From Frigoribacterium sp. MEB024 (GTDB lineage Bacteria; Actinomycetota; Actinomycetes; Actinomycetales; Microbacteriaceae), in NCBI RefSeq assembly GCF_000878135.1, contig NZ_JXQZ01000001.1, positions 124,001 to 188,000 of the forward strand: a stretch of DNA of 64,000 nucleotides, written 5' to 3'. The stretch's first letter is position 1. Every line of letters begins with the position of its first letter. The notes under the pieces were generated by a model. That model made no database searches. It was not told where the DNA came from and saw nothing but the letters and a program-made list of their open reading frames with translations. Shown here one piece after another: positions 57,094 through 64,000 of this stretch. Both the position numbers and the translations under genes were made by a program.

Positions 57094-58299
57094 ATGCTTC
57101 GTTGGTTGACCGCTGGAGAATCTCACGGGCCCGAGCTCGTCGCCGTCCTCGAGGGCTTGCCGGCCGGTGTGCCGGTCTCGCTCGACGCGATCCGTGCCGA
57201 CCTCGCCCGCCGCAAGCTGGGTTACGGTCGCGGCTCCCGCATGAAGTTCGAGCAAGACGAACTGAACATCTCGGGCGGCGTCCGCCACGGCCTGACGATG
57301 GGCAGCCCCGTCGCCCTGCGCATCGGCAACACCGAGTGGCCGAAGTGGGTCGAGGTGATGAGCCCCGAGCCCGTCGAGGTGAGCGACGCCTCCAGAGGGC
57401 GAAGCGCGCCCCTCACCCGACCCCGCCCCGGCCACGCCGACCTGGTCGGCATGCAGAAGTACGACTTCGACGAGGCGCGGCCGATCCTCGAACGTGCGAG
57501 CGCCCGCGAGACGGCGGCCCGCGTCGCCCTCGGAGCCGTCGCCCGGTCCTTCCTCGCCGAGCTCGGCATCGAGCTCGTGAGCCACACGCTGTCCATCGGC
57601 CCCGTGCGCGTGCCCGACGGCAGCCCGGTGCCCGTGCCCTCGGACGTCGACCGTCTCGATGACGACCCCCTGCGCTGCTTCGACGAGGGCACCAGCGCCC
57701 TCATGGTCGACGAGGTCGAGGCCGCCAAGAAAGACGGTGACACCCTGGGCGGCGTCGTCGAGGTGCTCGCCTACGGCGTGCCGCCGGGGCTGGGGTCGCA
57801 CGTCCAGTGGGACCGTCGTCTCGACTCGCAGTTGGCCGCCGCGTTGATGGGCATCCAAGCGATCAAGGGCGTCGAGGTCGGAGACGGCTTCGAGACCACC
57901 CGTAGGCGCGGCTCGGTCGCCCACGACGAGCTCCACCGCACGGGTGGGGTCATCTCGCGCGACACCGATCGCGCCGGAGGCACCGAGGGGGGCATGAGCA
58001 CGGGCACCGTCCTCCGCGTGCGTGCGGGCATGAAGCCGATCGCCACGGTTCCCCGGGCCCTGGCCACGATCGACGTCACGAGCGGCGAAGAGAGCAAGGC
58101 GCACCACCAGCGCTCCGACGTCTGCGCGGTCCCGGCCGCCGGCGTCGTCGCCGAGTCGATGGTGGCCCTCGTCCTCGCGAACTCGATCCTCGAGAAGTTC
58201 GGCGGCGACTCCCTCGGCGAGACGGCTCGCAACCTGCGGGGCTACCTCGACGCGATCCCCGAGAACCTGCGGACTCAGCCGGCGTCCGCCGCCGAGTGA
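57094..58299 (+). CDS. aroC: chorismate synthase
   Basis: 401 residues. Converts 5-enolpyruvylshikimate-3-phosphate to chorismate with reduced FMN, the last shikimate-pathway step. Signatures: [89 protein letters not shown] and [20 protein letters not shown]. Full length. Starts ATG 57094 after the terminator, so it heads aroC-aroK-aroB, joined by GTGA and ATGA overlaps. Confidence 0.97.
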   Translation: MLRWLTAGESHGPELVAVLEGLPAGVPVSLDAIRADLARRKLGYGRGSRMKFEQDELNISGGVRHGLTMGSPVALRIGNTEWPKWVEVMSPEPVEVSDASRGRSAPLTRPRPGHADLVGMQKYDFDEARPILERASARETAARVALGAVARSFLAELGIELVSHTLSIGPVRVPDGSPVPVPSDVDRLDDDPLRCFDEGTSALMVDEVEAAKKDGDTLGGVVEVLAYGVPPGLGSHVQWDRRLDSQLAAALMGIQAIKGVEVGDGFETTRRRGSVAHDELHRTGGVISRDTDRAGGTEGGMSTGTVLRVRAGMKPIATVPRALATIDVTSGEESKAHHQRSDVCAVPAAGVVAESMVALVLANSILEKFGGDSLGETARNLRGYLDAIPENLRTQPASAAE

Positions 58300-58811
58300 C
58301 GACCACGCGACCGATCGTCCTGGTCGGGCCGATGGGAGCGGGCAAGACGAGCATCGGCAAGAAGCTGTCCCGTCGCCTGGGCGTGCCGTTCGTCGACAGC
58401 GACCGTCTCATCGTGCGGCGGCACGGACCCATCGCCGATCTGTTCGACCGCCACGGCGAGGCGCACTTCCGGTCGCTCGAACACGAGGCCGTGGTCGAGG
58501 CCCTGGCCGGTGACGGGGTGGTGTCGCTGGGCGGGGGAGCCGTCCTCGACGAACGCACGCGCGCCTCCTTGTCCGGGTTGCCCGTCGTCCTGCTCACGGT
58601 GACGGCCGAGGCCGTCGAGTCCCGGCTGGCCGGCAGCGCCCGGCCACTGCTGCAACGAGGGGGCATCGGCGCCTGGCGCGCCATCGCCGCCGAGCGTGAT
58701 CCCGTCTACCGGGCGCTGGCGTCCGTCGTGTTCGACACGTCCCACCGGCCCGTCTCGACCGTCGTCGACGACATCGAGACCTGGCTCGACTCCGAGAGAG
58801 GCACCGCATGA
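58296..58811 (+). CDS. aroK: shikimate kinase
   Basis: 171 residues. Phosphorylates shikimate at O3. Walker [15 protein letters not shown], substrate-binding [18 protein letters not shown], and the lid region SARPLL. The usual DxD is present as DSD. The GTG start overlaps aroC; the stop overlaps aroB. A copy of the window's decamer is at 58560-58569. Confidence 0.95.
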   Translation: MTTTRPIVLVGPMGAGKTSIGKKLSRRLGVPFVDSDRLIVRRHGPIADLFDRHGEAHFRSLEHEAVVEALAGDGVVSLGGGAVLDERTRASLSGLPVVLLTVTAEAVESRLAGSARPLLQRGGIGAWRAIAAERDPVYRALASVVFDTSHRPVSTVVDDIETWLDSERGTA

Positions 58812-59896
58812 CCGACGAGACCGACACCACGACCATCCACGTCGGGGGAGACGCCCCCTACGACGTCCTGATCGGTCGGGGGCTCACCGGCCACCTTCCG
58901 GGCGTCCTCCACCCGCAGACCAAGAAGGTGCTGATCGTCCACGCGCCCACGCTGGGCCGCAAGGCGGGCGAGGTGCGCGACTCCCTGGTGGCGGCCGGCT
59001 ACGAGGCGCTCATCGCCGAGGTGCCCGACGCAGAGGACGCCAAGCGCGTCGAGGTCGCCGCCTTCTGCTGGCAGGTGCTGGGTCAGGCCGACTTCACCCG
59101 CACCGACGCCGTCATCGGTCTCGGTGGCGGGGCCATCACCGACCTGGCCGGCTTCGTCGCGGGCACCTGGCTCCGCGGCGTCCCGCTGGTGCAGATGCCG
59201 ACCAGCGTGCTGGGCCTCGTCGACGCGAGCGTCGGCGGCAAGACCGGCGTCAACACGGCCGAGGGGAAGAACCTCGTCGGCGTCTTCCACCCGCCGGTCG
59301 CCGTGCTGGCCGACCTCGACCACCTCGACACGTTGTCGAAGAACGAGATCCTCGCCGGCTTCGCCGAGGTCGTGAAGGTCGGGTTCATCGCCGAACCCGA
59401 GATCCTCGACATCGTCGAGGCCGACGTCGACCGGGCGACCGACCCGACGACGCCCGAGTTCCGCCGGGTGGTCGAGCTGGCCGTCGGGCTCAAGGCCCGC
59501 GTAGTCGGAGAAGACCTGACCGAGCAGGGTCTCCGCGAGATCCTCAACTACGGTCACACCCTCGGCCACGCCGTCGAGCACGCCGAGCGCTACCAGTGGC
59601 GCCACGGGGCCGCGGTCTCGGTGGGCATGGTCTTCGCCGCCGAGCTGGCCCGTCTGACCGGACGCCTGTCGGACGAGGCGGTCGACCGTCACCGGCGCAT
59701 CCTCGAGTCGCTGACCCTGCCGGTCTCGTACCCCCTGGGCCGTTGGAACACCCTGCTGGCCACGATGCAGCGTGACAAGAAGGCCCGCGCGGGCCTGTTG
59801 CGGTTCATCGTCCTCGACGAGATCGGTCGACCGACCGTGCTGCAGGGGCCCGACCAGAGCCTGCTCTTCGCGGCCTACCAAGAGATCGGTTCGTAG
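58808..59896 (+). CDS. aroB: 3-dehydroquinate synthase
   Basis: 362 residues. Converts DAHP to 3-dehydroquinate, the second shikimate step, using NAD and zinc. NAD-binding [46 protein letters not shown], then [17 protein letters not shown] and the zinc His residues in [13 protein letters not shown] and [11 protein letters not shown]. The ATG overlaps aroK. No aroQ follows; efp is next, 85 bases on, with its own -10 box. Confidence 0.97.
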   Translation: MTDETDTTTIHVGGDAPYDVLIGRGLTGHLPGVLHPQTKKVLIVHAPTLGRKAGEVRDSLVAAGYEALIAEVPDAEDAKRVEVAAFCWQVLGQADFTRTDAVIGLGGGAITDLAGFVAGTWLRGVPLVQMPTSVLGLVDASVGGKTGVNTAEGKNLVGVFHPPVAVLADLDHLDTLSKNEILAGFAEVVKVGFIAEPEILDIVEADVDRATDPTTPEFRRVVELAVGLKARVVGEDLTEQGLREILNYGHTLGHAVEHAERYQWRHGAAVSVGMVFAAELARLTGRLSDEAVDRHRRILESLTLPVSYPLGRWNTLLATMQRDKKARAGLLRFIVLDEIGRPTVLQGPDQSLLFAAYQEIGS

Positions 59897-59921
59897 CCCT
59901 TCGGCCCGTCAGGGCGTCCGC

Positions 59922-59927
59922 TACACT
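59922..59927 (+). promoter_or_regulatory. -10 box of efp-nusB
   Basis: TACACT at 59922-59927, 54 bases before the efp ATG at 59982. Confidence 0.4.
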
Positions 59928-59981
59928 CGACGATGGCCGATTCCGGCCCACCTCCCACCACCCCGAACGGATCACTCGCGC

Positions 59982-60545
59982 ATGGCGACTACCAACGACA
60001 TCAAGAACGGTGCCGTCCTCAACCTCGACGGCCAACTCTGGAACGTCATCGAGTTCCAGCACGTCAAGCCGGGCAAGGGTGGAGCGTTCGTCCGCACCAA
60101 GATGAAGAACGTCATGTCGGGCAAGGTCGTCGACAAGACGTTCAACGCCGGCACCAAGATCGACTTCGCCAACGTCGACCGTCGCGAGTACACGTACCTC
60201 TACGCCGAGGCCGACGGCTACGTGTTCATGGACACGAGCGACTACGACCAGATCAACGTGCCCGCCACGATCGTCGGCGACGCGAAGAACTTCATGCTCG
60301 AGAACCAGAACGTCCAGATGGCGTTGCACGACGGCGACCCGCTGTACATCGAGTTGCCCGCCTCGGTCATCCTCGAGGTCACCTACACCGAGCCCGGCCT
60401 CCAAGGAGACCGGTCGACCGGCGGCACCAAGCCCGCCACCGTCGAGACCGGCTACGAGATCCAGGTGCCTCTCTTCCTCGAGACCGGCACCAAGGTCAAG
60501 GTCGACACGCGCGACGGCGGCTACCTCGGCCGCGTCAACGACTAG
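59982..60545 (+). CDS. efp: translation elongation factor P
   Basis: 187 residues. Rescues ribosomes stalled on proline stretches. The three beta-barrel domains are typical: [40 protein letters not shown] with the tip Lys in [24 protein letters not shown], and the C-terminal [17 protein letters not shown] 59982 is the conserved start; longer frames upstream overlap aroB. nusB starts three bases after the stop. Confidence 0.97.
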   Translation: MATTNDIKNGAVLNLDGQLWNVIEFQHVKPGKGGAFVRTKMKNVMSGKVVDKTFNAGTKIDFANVDRREYTYLYAEADGYVFMDTSDYDQINVPATIVGDAKNFMLENQNVQMALHDGDPLYIELPASVILEVTYTEPGLQGDRSTGGTKPATVETGYEIQVPLFLETGTKVKVDTRDGGYLGRVND

Positions 60546-60548
60546 TCG

Positions 60549-60959
60549 GTGAGCGCACGCACCAAGGCGCGCAAGCGCGCCCTCGACGTCCTGTACGTCG
60601 CCGACATCCGTCAGATCAGCATGACCGACGCTCTGGTCGCCGAGACCCAGCGGGCCCTCGACCAGCCCGAGCGCGGGTCGAGCTGGGGCTACGCGCGCGA
60701 CATCGTGCAGGGCGTCATCGACCACCGCGACGAGATCGACGAACTGATCGAGACGTACTCGCAGGGCTGGACCCTCGCGCGCATGCCCACCCTCGACCGC
60801 GGCATCATCCGCATCGGCATCTGGGAGCTCCGTCACAACGACGAGATCCCCGACGCCGTCGCGATCAGCGAGGCCGTCGAACTCGCACAGACGCTCAGCA
60901 CCGATGACTCGGCCTCGTTCGTCAACGGTCTGCTCGGCCGCATCGCGACCGCCGACTGA
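60549..60959 (+). CDS. nusB: transcription antitermination factor NusB
   Basis: 136 residues, all-helical. Binds boxA RNA with S10 in rRNA antitermination. RTKARKRALDVLYVADIRQ at the start, then WTLARMPTLDRGIIRIGIWEL and ISEAVELAQTLSTDDSASFVNGLLGRIA are family signatures. GTG 60549, co-transcribed with efp. It ends 132 bases before pyrR, which has its own promoter and leader. Confidence 0.95.
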   Translation: MSARTKARKRALDVLYVADIRQISMTDALVAETQRALDQPERGSSWGYARDIVQGVIDHRDEIDELIETYSQGWTLARMPTLDRGIIRIGIWELRHNDEIPDAVAISEAVELAQTLSTDDSASFVNGLLGRIATAD

Positions 60960-61025
60960 CGGTCGGAGGCTCGACCCGGTCGACCGATCGTCACCGGTCG
61001 ACTCGTCGGTCGCGCGTCGGACCGA

Positions 61026-61091
61026 TAAGGTGGAGCCACCCACAACGACATCCTTTAAGTTCCGTCCCGAGAGGCGGGGAAGGAGGTCCGA
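61026..61091 (+). promoter_or_regulatory. pyr operon promoter and PyrR-binding leader hairpin over the ribosome site
   Basis: A -10 candidate TAAGGT (61026-61031) gives a leader of about 54 bases. It contains GTCCCGAGAGGC (61064-61075), matching the conserved UCCnGAGAGG core of PyrR-binding RNA loops in Bacillus. CCTT (61052-61055) can pair with AAGG (61080-61083), which is the start of the AAGGAGG ribosome site (61080-61086) for the TTG at 61092. Binding of PyrR-UMP would hide the ribosome site, as shown for PyrR-dependent translational repression in Mycobacterium smegmatis. The motif is seen; the mechanism is inferred. Confidence 0.7.
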
Positions 61092-61685
61092 TTGAGCACA
61101 CGTACCGTGCTGAGTCAGGCTGACATCGCGCGTGCCCTCACGCGCATCTCGCACGAGATCCTCGAGTCCAACAAGGGTGCCGACGATCTGGTCGTCCTGG
61201 GCATCCCGACGCGTGGAGTCGTCCTCGCCGATCGGCTCGCCGCGACCCTGTCGTCGATCTCGGGCAGCACCGTTCCCGTGGGGTCCGTCGACGTGACGAT
61301 GTACCGCGACGATCTCCGGCGCCAGCCCACCAGGTCGCCCCGCCCCACCTCGGTGCCCTCCGGCGGCATCGACGGCAAGACCGTCGTCCTCGTCGACGAC
61401 GTCCTCTACTCGGGCCGCACCATCCGTGCCGCGCTGGACGCCCTGAGCTCGATCGGTCGACCGCGGGCCGTCCGCCTCGCGGTCCTCGTCGATCGGGGCC
61501 ACCGAGAACTGCCCATCCGCGCCGACTTCGTGGGCAAGAACCTGCCCACCTCGACCGTCGAGCGCATCTTCGTGCGACTGCACGGCGTCGACGACGACGA
61601 GCTCGTTGCCATCGACGACGACACGACCGCAGGAGGCGCGGGTTCCGCCTCGGCGCCCGTCACCACCCCGGGTGCGAACCGATGA
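61092..61685 (+). CDS. pyrR: bifunctional pyr operon regulator/uracil phosphoribosyltransferase PyrR
   Basis: 197 residues from TTG 61092, five bases after AAGGAGG. PyrR binds pyr mRNA when UMP is high and has weak uracil phosphoribosyltransferase activity. The PRPP loop is [47 protein letters not shown] and the [22 protein letters not shown] segment are conserved. The C-terminal 20 residues are Ala/Ser/Gly-rich and include a copy of the window's decamer. The stop overlaps pyrB as ATGA. Confidence 0.95.
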   Translation: MSTRTVLSQADIARALTRISHEILESNKGADDLVVLGIPTRGVVLADRLAATLSSISGSTVPVGSVDVTMYRDDLRRQPTRSPRPTSVPSGGIDGKTVVLVDDVLYSGRTIRAALDALSSIGRPRAVRLAVLVDRGHRELPIRADFVGKNLPTSTVERIFVRLHGVDDDELVAIDDDTTAGGAGSASAPVTTPGANR

Positions 61686-62638
61686 GGCACCTGCTCAGCA
61701 CCTCCGACCTCTCGCGCGACGAGTCCATCCGCGTCCTCGACGTCGCGGAGGACATGGCCGACGTGGCCACCCGCGAGGTGCGCAAGCTGCCGACGCTGCG
61801 CGGCATCACGGTCGTCAACCTGTTCTACGAGGACAGCACCCGCACGCGCATCTCGTTCGAGGCCGCCGCCAAGCGGCTCAGCGCGGACGTCATCAACTTC
61901 GCCGCCAAGGGGTCGAGCGTCTCCAAGGGCGAGTCCCTGAAGGACACGGCCCAGACCCTCGCCGCCATGGGGGCCGACGGCATCGTGATCCGCCACCCGT
62001 CGAGCGGCGCCCCTCGTGTGCTGGCCGACAGCGGCTGGGTGGACGCGGGCATCGTCAACGCCGGCGACGGCACCCACGAACACCCCACGCAGGCCTTGCT
62101 CGACGCGTTCACGATCCGCCGTCGCGTCCACGGGGCGGCGAGCCGTGGGCGCGACCTCGACGGCGTCGAGGTGATGATCGTGGGCGACATCCTGCACTCG
62201 CGTGTGGCCCGCTCCAACGCCTGGTTGCTGCGGACGCTCGGGGCCCACGTCACGGTGGTCGCGCCTCCCACGCTGATCCCGGTCGACGTCAGCCGCTTCG
62301 GCGTCGACGTCCGCTACGACCTCGACGAGGCCCTGGCCGAGGTGAGACCGGACGTCGTCATGATGCTGCGCATCCAACAGGAACGCATGAACGACGCGTT
62401 CTTCCCCAATCCACGCGAGTACGCCCGGTCCTGGGGCCTGGGCGCGATGCGGTTCCGGTCGCTGCCCGAGTCGACCCTCGTCATGCACCCCGGCCCGATG
62501 AACCGCGGTCTCGAGATCAGCGACGAGGCCGCCGACTCGCCGCGGTCGACCGTCCGCGAGCAGGTCACGAACGGCGTGGCCGTCCGCATGGCCGTGCTCT
62601 ACCTCACCCTGGCCGGCGACCGAGAGGACGCATCGTGA
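61682..62638 (+). CDS. pyrB: aspartate carbamoyltransferase catalytic subunit
   Basis: 318 residues. Makes carbamoyl-aspartate from carbamoyl phosphate and aspartate. Carbamoyl phosphate-binding [13 protein letters not shown], then [48 protein letters not shown] and [11 protein letters not shown]. No regulatory PyrI gene is present. Translationally coupled to pyrR and, via GTGA, to pyrC. Confidence 0.97.
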   Translation: MRHLLSTSDLSRDESIRVLDVAEDMADVATREVRKLPTLRGITVVNLFYEDSTRTRISFEAAAKRLSADVINFAAKGSSVSKGESLKDTAQTLAAMGADGIVIRHPSSGAPRVLADSGWVDAGIVNAGDGTHEHPTQALLDAFTIRRRVHGAASRGRDLDGVEVMIVGDILHSRVARSNAWLLRTLGAHVTVVAPPTLIPVDVSRFGVDVRYDLDEALAEVRPDVVMMLRIQQERMNDAFFPNPREYARSWGLGAMRFRSLPESTLVMHPGPMNRGLEISDEAADSPRSTVREQVTNGVAVRMAVLYLTLAGDREDAS

Positions 62639-64000
62639 CCACCACCCACCTCATCCGGGGCGCCGAGACCGTCGACGGCAACAAGACCGACGTCGTCGTC
62701 CGCGACGGTGTCGTCGTCGAGCTCGGCTCCGGGCTGACCTGCGCGGGCGCGACGGTCACCGACGCCGACGGCCTGCTCCTGCTGCCCGGCCTCGTCGATC
62801 TGCACACCCACCTGCGCGAGCCCGGGGGCGAGGGCAGCGAGACCGTCCTGACCGGGTCGCGCGCCGCGGCCGCCGGCGGGTACACCGCCGTCAACGCCAT
62901 GGCGAACTCGTCGCCCGTGGCCGACACCGCGGGGGTCGTCGAGCAGGTGCAGGCGCTGGGGGAGCGCGCGGGCTTCGTGACCGTCCGCCCGATCGGCGCG
63001 GTCAGCCAGGGGCTGAAGGGCACCCACCTCTCCGAGATCGGCGCCATGGCCCGATCTCGCGCCGCCGTGCGGGTCTTCTCCGACGACGGGTCCTGCGTCG
63101 CCGACCCGTTGCTGATGCGTCGGGCCCTCGAATACATCAAGGGGTTCGGGGGAGTCCTCGCCCAGCACGCCCAAGAGCCCCGGCTGACGGAGGGCGCGCA
63201 GATGAACGAGGGTGCCCTGTCGGCCGAACTGGGCCTGGGCGGCTGGCCCGCGGTCGCCGAGGAGGCGATCATCGCCCGCGACGTCCTGCTCGCCGACCAC
63301 GTCGGCGCCCGACTGCACGTCTGCCACGTGTCGACGGCGGGCAGCGTCGAGGTCATCCGCTGGGCAAAGTCGCGCGGCATCGAGGTCACGGCCGAGGTGA
63401 CGCCGCACCACCTGCTGCTGACCGAGGACCTCGTGTCGGGTTACGACTCGCGGTACAAGGTCAACCCGCCGCTCCGCCGCTCGGAGGACGTCGACGCGCT
63501 GCGTGCCGCCCTGGCCGACGGGACGATCGACATCGTGGCGACCGACCACGCCCCGCACACCTCCGAGGCGAAGTGCTGCGAGTGGGACGCCGCCGCCAAC
63601 GGCATGGTCGGTCTCGAGTCCGCCCTCTCGGTCGTACACCACACCATGGTCGACACGGGTCTGATCGGCTGGGCCGACGTGGCCAGGGTGATGTCGATCA
63701 CCCCGGCCGCCATCGGCCAGGTGACCGGGCACGGTCGTCCCCTGGCCGTGGGCGAGCCCGCCGAGCTCACGCTCTACGATCGAGAGGTGACCCGCACGTT
63801 CTCGACCGAGCACCTCGCGGGCAAGAGCCGCAACTCGCCCTACCTCGGACGGGTCCTGCCCGGTCAGGTGCGGGCGACCTTCCACCAGGGCTACGCGACC
63901 GTGGTCGACGGTCGCGTCGTCGACAGCGACGACGTCGCCCACGCGGCCCGACTCGTCGACAGCGCCGCCGCCCTCGCCGCCTCCGAGGGGGCGTCCGCCC
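62635..64000 (+). CDS. pyrC: dihydroorotase, truncated by the window end
   Basis: 455 codons are visible from GTG 62635 with no stop, already near the full length of type I dihydroorotase. It cyclises carbamoyl-aspartate to dihydroorotate. Zinc-site motifs: [50 protein letters not shown] and [15 protein letters not shown]. The GTG overlaps the pyrB stop. The tail after residue 440 is Ala/Ser-rich, so little more than the C-terminus is missing. Further pyr genes (carA, carB) probably follow outside the window. Confidence 0.95.
   Translation, partial: MTTTHLIRGAETVDGNKTDVVVRDGVVVELGSGLTCAGATVTDADGLLLLPGLVDLHTHLREPGGEGSETVLTGSRAAAAGGYTAVNAMANSSPVADTAGVVEQVQALGERAGFVTVRPIGAVSQGLKGTHLSEIGAMARSRAAVRVFSDDGSCVADPLLMRRALEYIKGFGGVLAQHAQEPRLTEGAQMNEGALSAELGLGGWPAVAEEAIIARDVLLADHVGARLHVCHVSTAGSVEVIRWAKSRGIEVTAEVTPHHLLLTEDLVSGYDSRYKVNPPLRRSEDVDALRAALADGTIDIVATDHAPHTSEAKCCEWDAAANGMVGLESALSVVHHTMVDTGLIGWADVARVMSITPAAIGQVTGHGRPLAVGEPAELTLYDREVTRTFSTEHLAGKSRNSPYLGRVLPGQVRATFHQGYATVVDGRVVDSDDVAHAARLVDSAAALAASEGASA

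Overview
The window is high-GC DNA (roughly 70% G+C by eye) from an actinobacterium. Gene content and order point to Microbacteriaceae (relatives of Curtobacterium, Frigoribacterium, Clavibacter). Evidence: several actinobacteria-only families (SepH, DUF4193, DUF3093, DUF3710, DUF3159, DUF3000); the blocks dut-DUF3710-DUF3159, RNase D/DUF3000 near dxs, thrS-HIT-pdxST-yebC-ruvCAB-yajC-secDF-relA and alaS-ruvX-mltG-aro-efp-nusB-pyr; many GTG starts; and 4-base ATGA/GTGA overlaps inside operons. It is almost entirely chromosomal core. I see no insertion sequence, prophage, CRISPR array or integrase, and no gene-free stretch longer than 300 bases.

Layout. 1-4741: end of a phosphatase-family gene, sepH (cell division), DUF4193, DUF3093, and dut-DUF3710-DUF3159. 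4742-9783: aconitase behind a perfect palindromic operator, then dxs (isoprenoid precursors). 9882-15240 (minus strand): DUF3000-RNase D, then thiolase-FadB (fatty acid beta-oxidation). 15352-19810: a membrane-anchored alpha/beta hydrolase, a rhodanese-SufE-reductase operon, and ZapE. 19811-23159: an ammonium transporter with a GlnR-type operator, facing a GH13 glucosidase. 23281-23895: four tRNAs. 24029-27783: CoaBC coupled to a Ser/Thr kinase, and an NRDE/TANGO2 protein. 27932-33533: a sulfur-themed stretch (cystine-type ABC importer, MetE-like enzyme, SufS-SufU). 33635-46927: thrS, HIT, PLP synthase, RuvCAB, the Sec accessory complex, a rhodanese and RelA. 46673-51234: an AbiEi-like ORF running into relA, DUF349 protein, cyclophilin, RarA. 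51455-64000: rpsD, a small membrane protein, alaS-ruvX-mltG, aroCKB, efp-nusB, then pyrR-pyrB-pyrC, with pyrC cut by the window end.

Regulation visible in the sequence: TAnnnT -10 boxes 6-10 bases before start codons (leaderless or near-leaderless genes), strong hairpin terminators at convergent junctions, a PyrR-type RNA hairpin over the pyrR ribosome binding site, a GlnR box before amt, and a TamR-like palindrome before acnA.

The most unusual signals are: (i) the decamer CGCGCCTCCT, counted by eye 17 times on both strands and forming the core of two long perfect hairpins; (ii) a 14-codon ORF plus terminator at the place between mltG and aroC where aroE is often found; (iii) an AbiEi-like ORF whose 3' third is antisense to relA. 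I found no clearly new multi-gene system.
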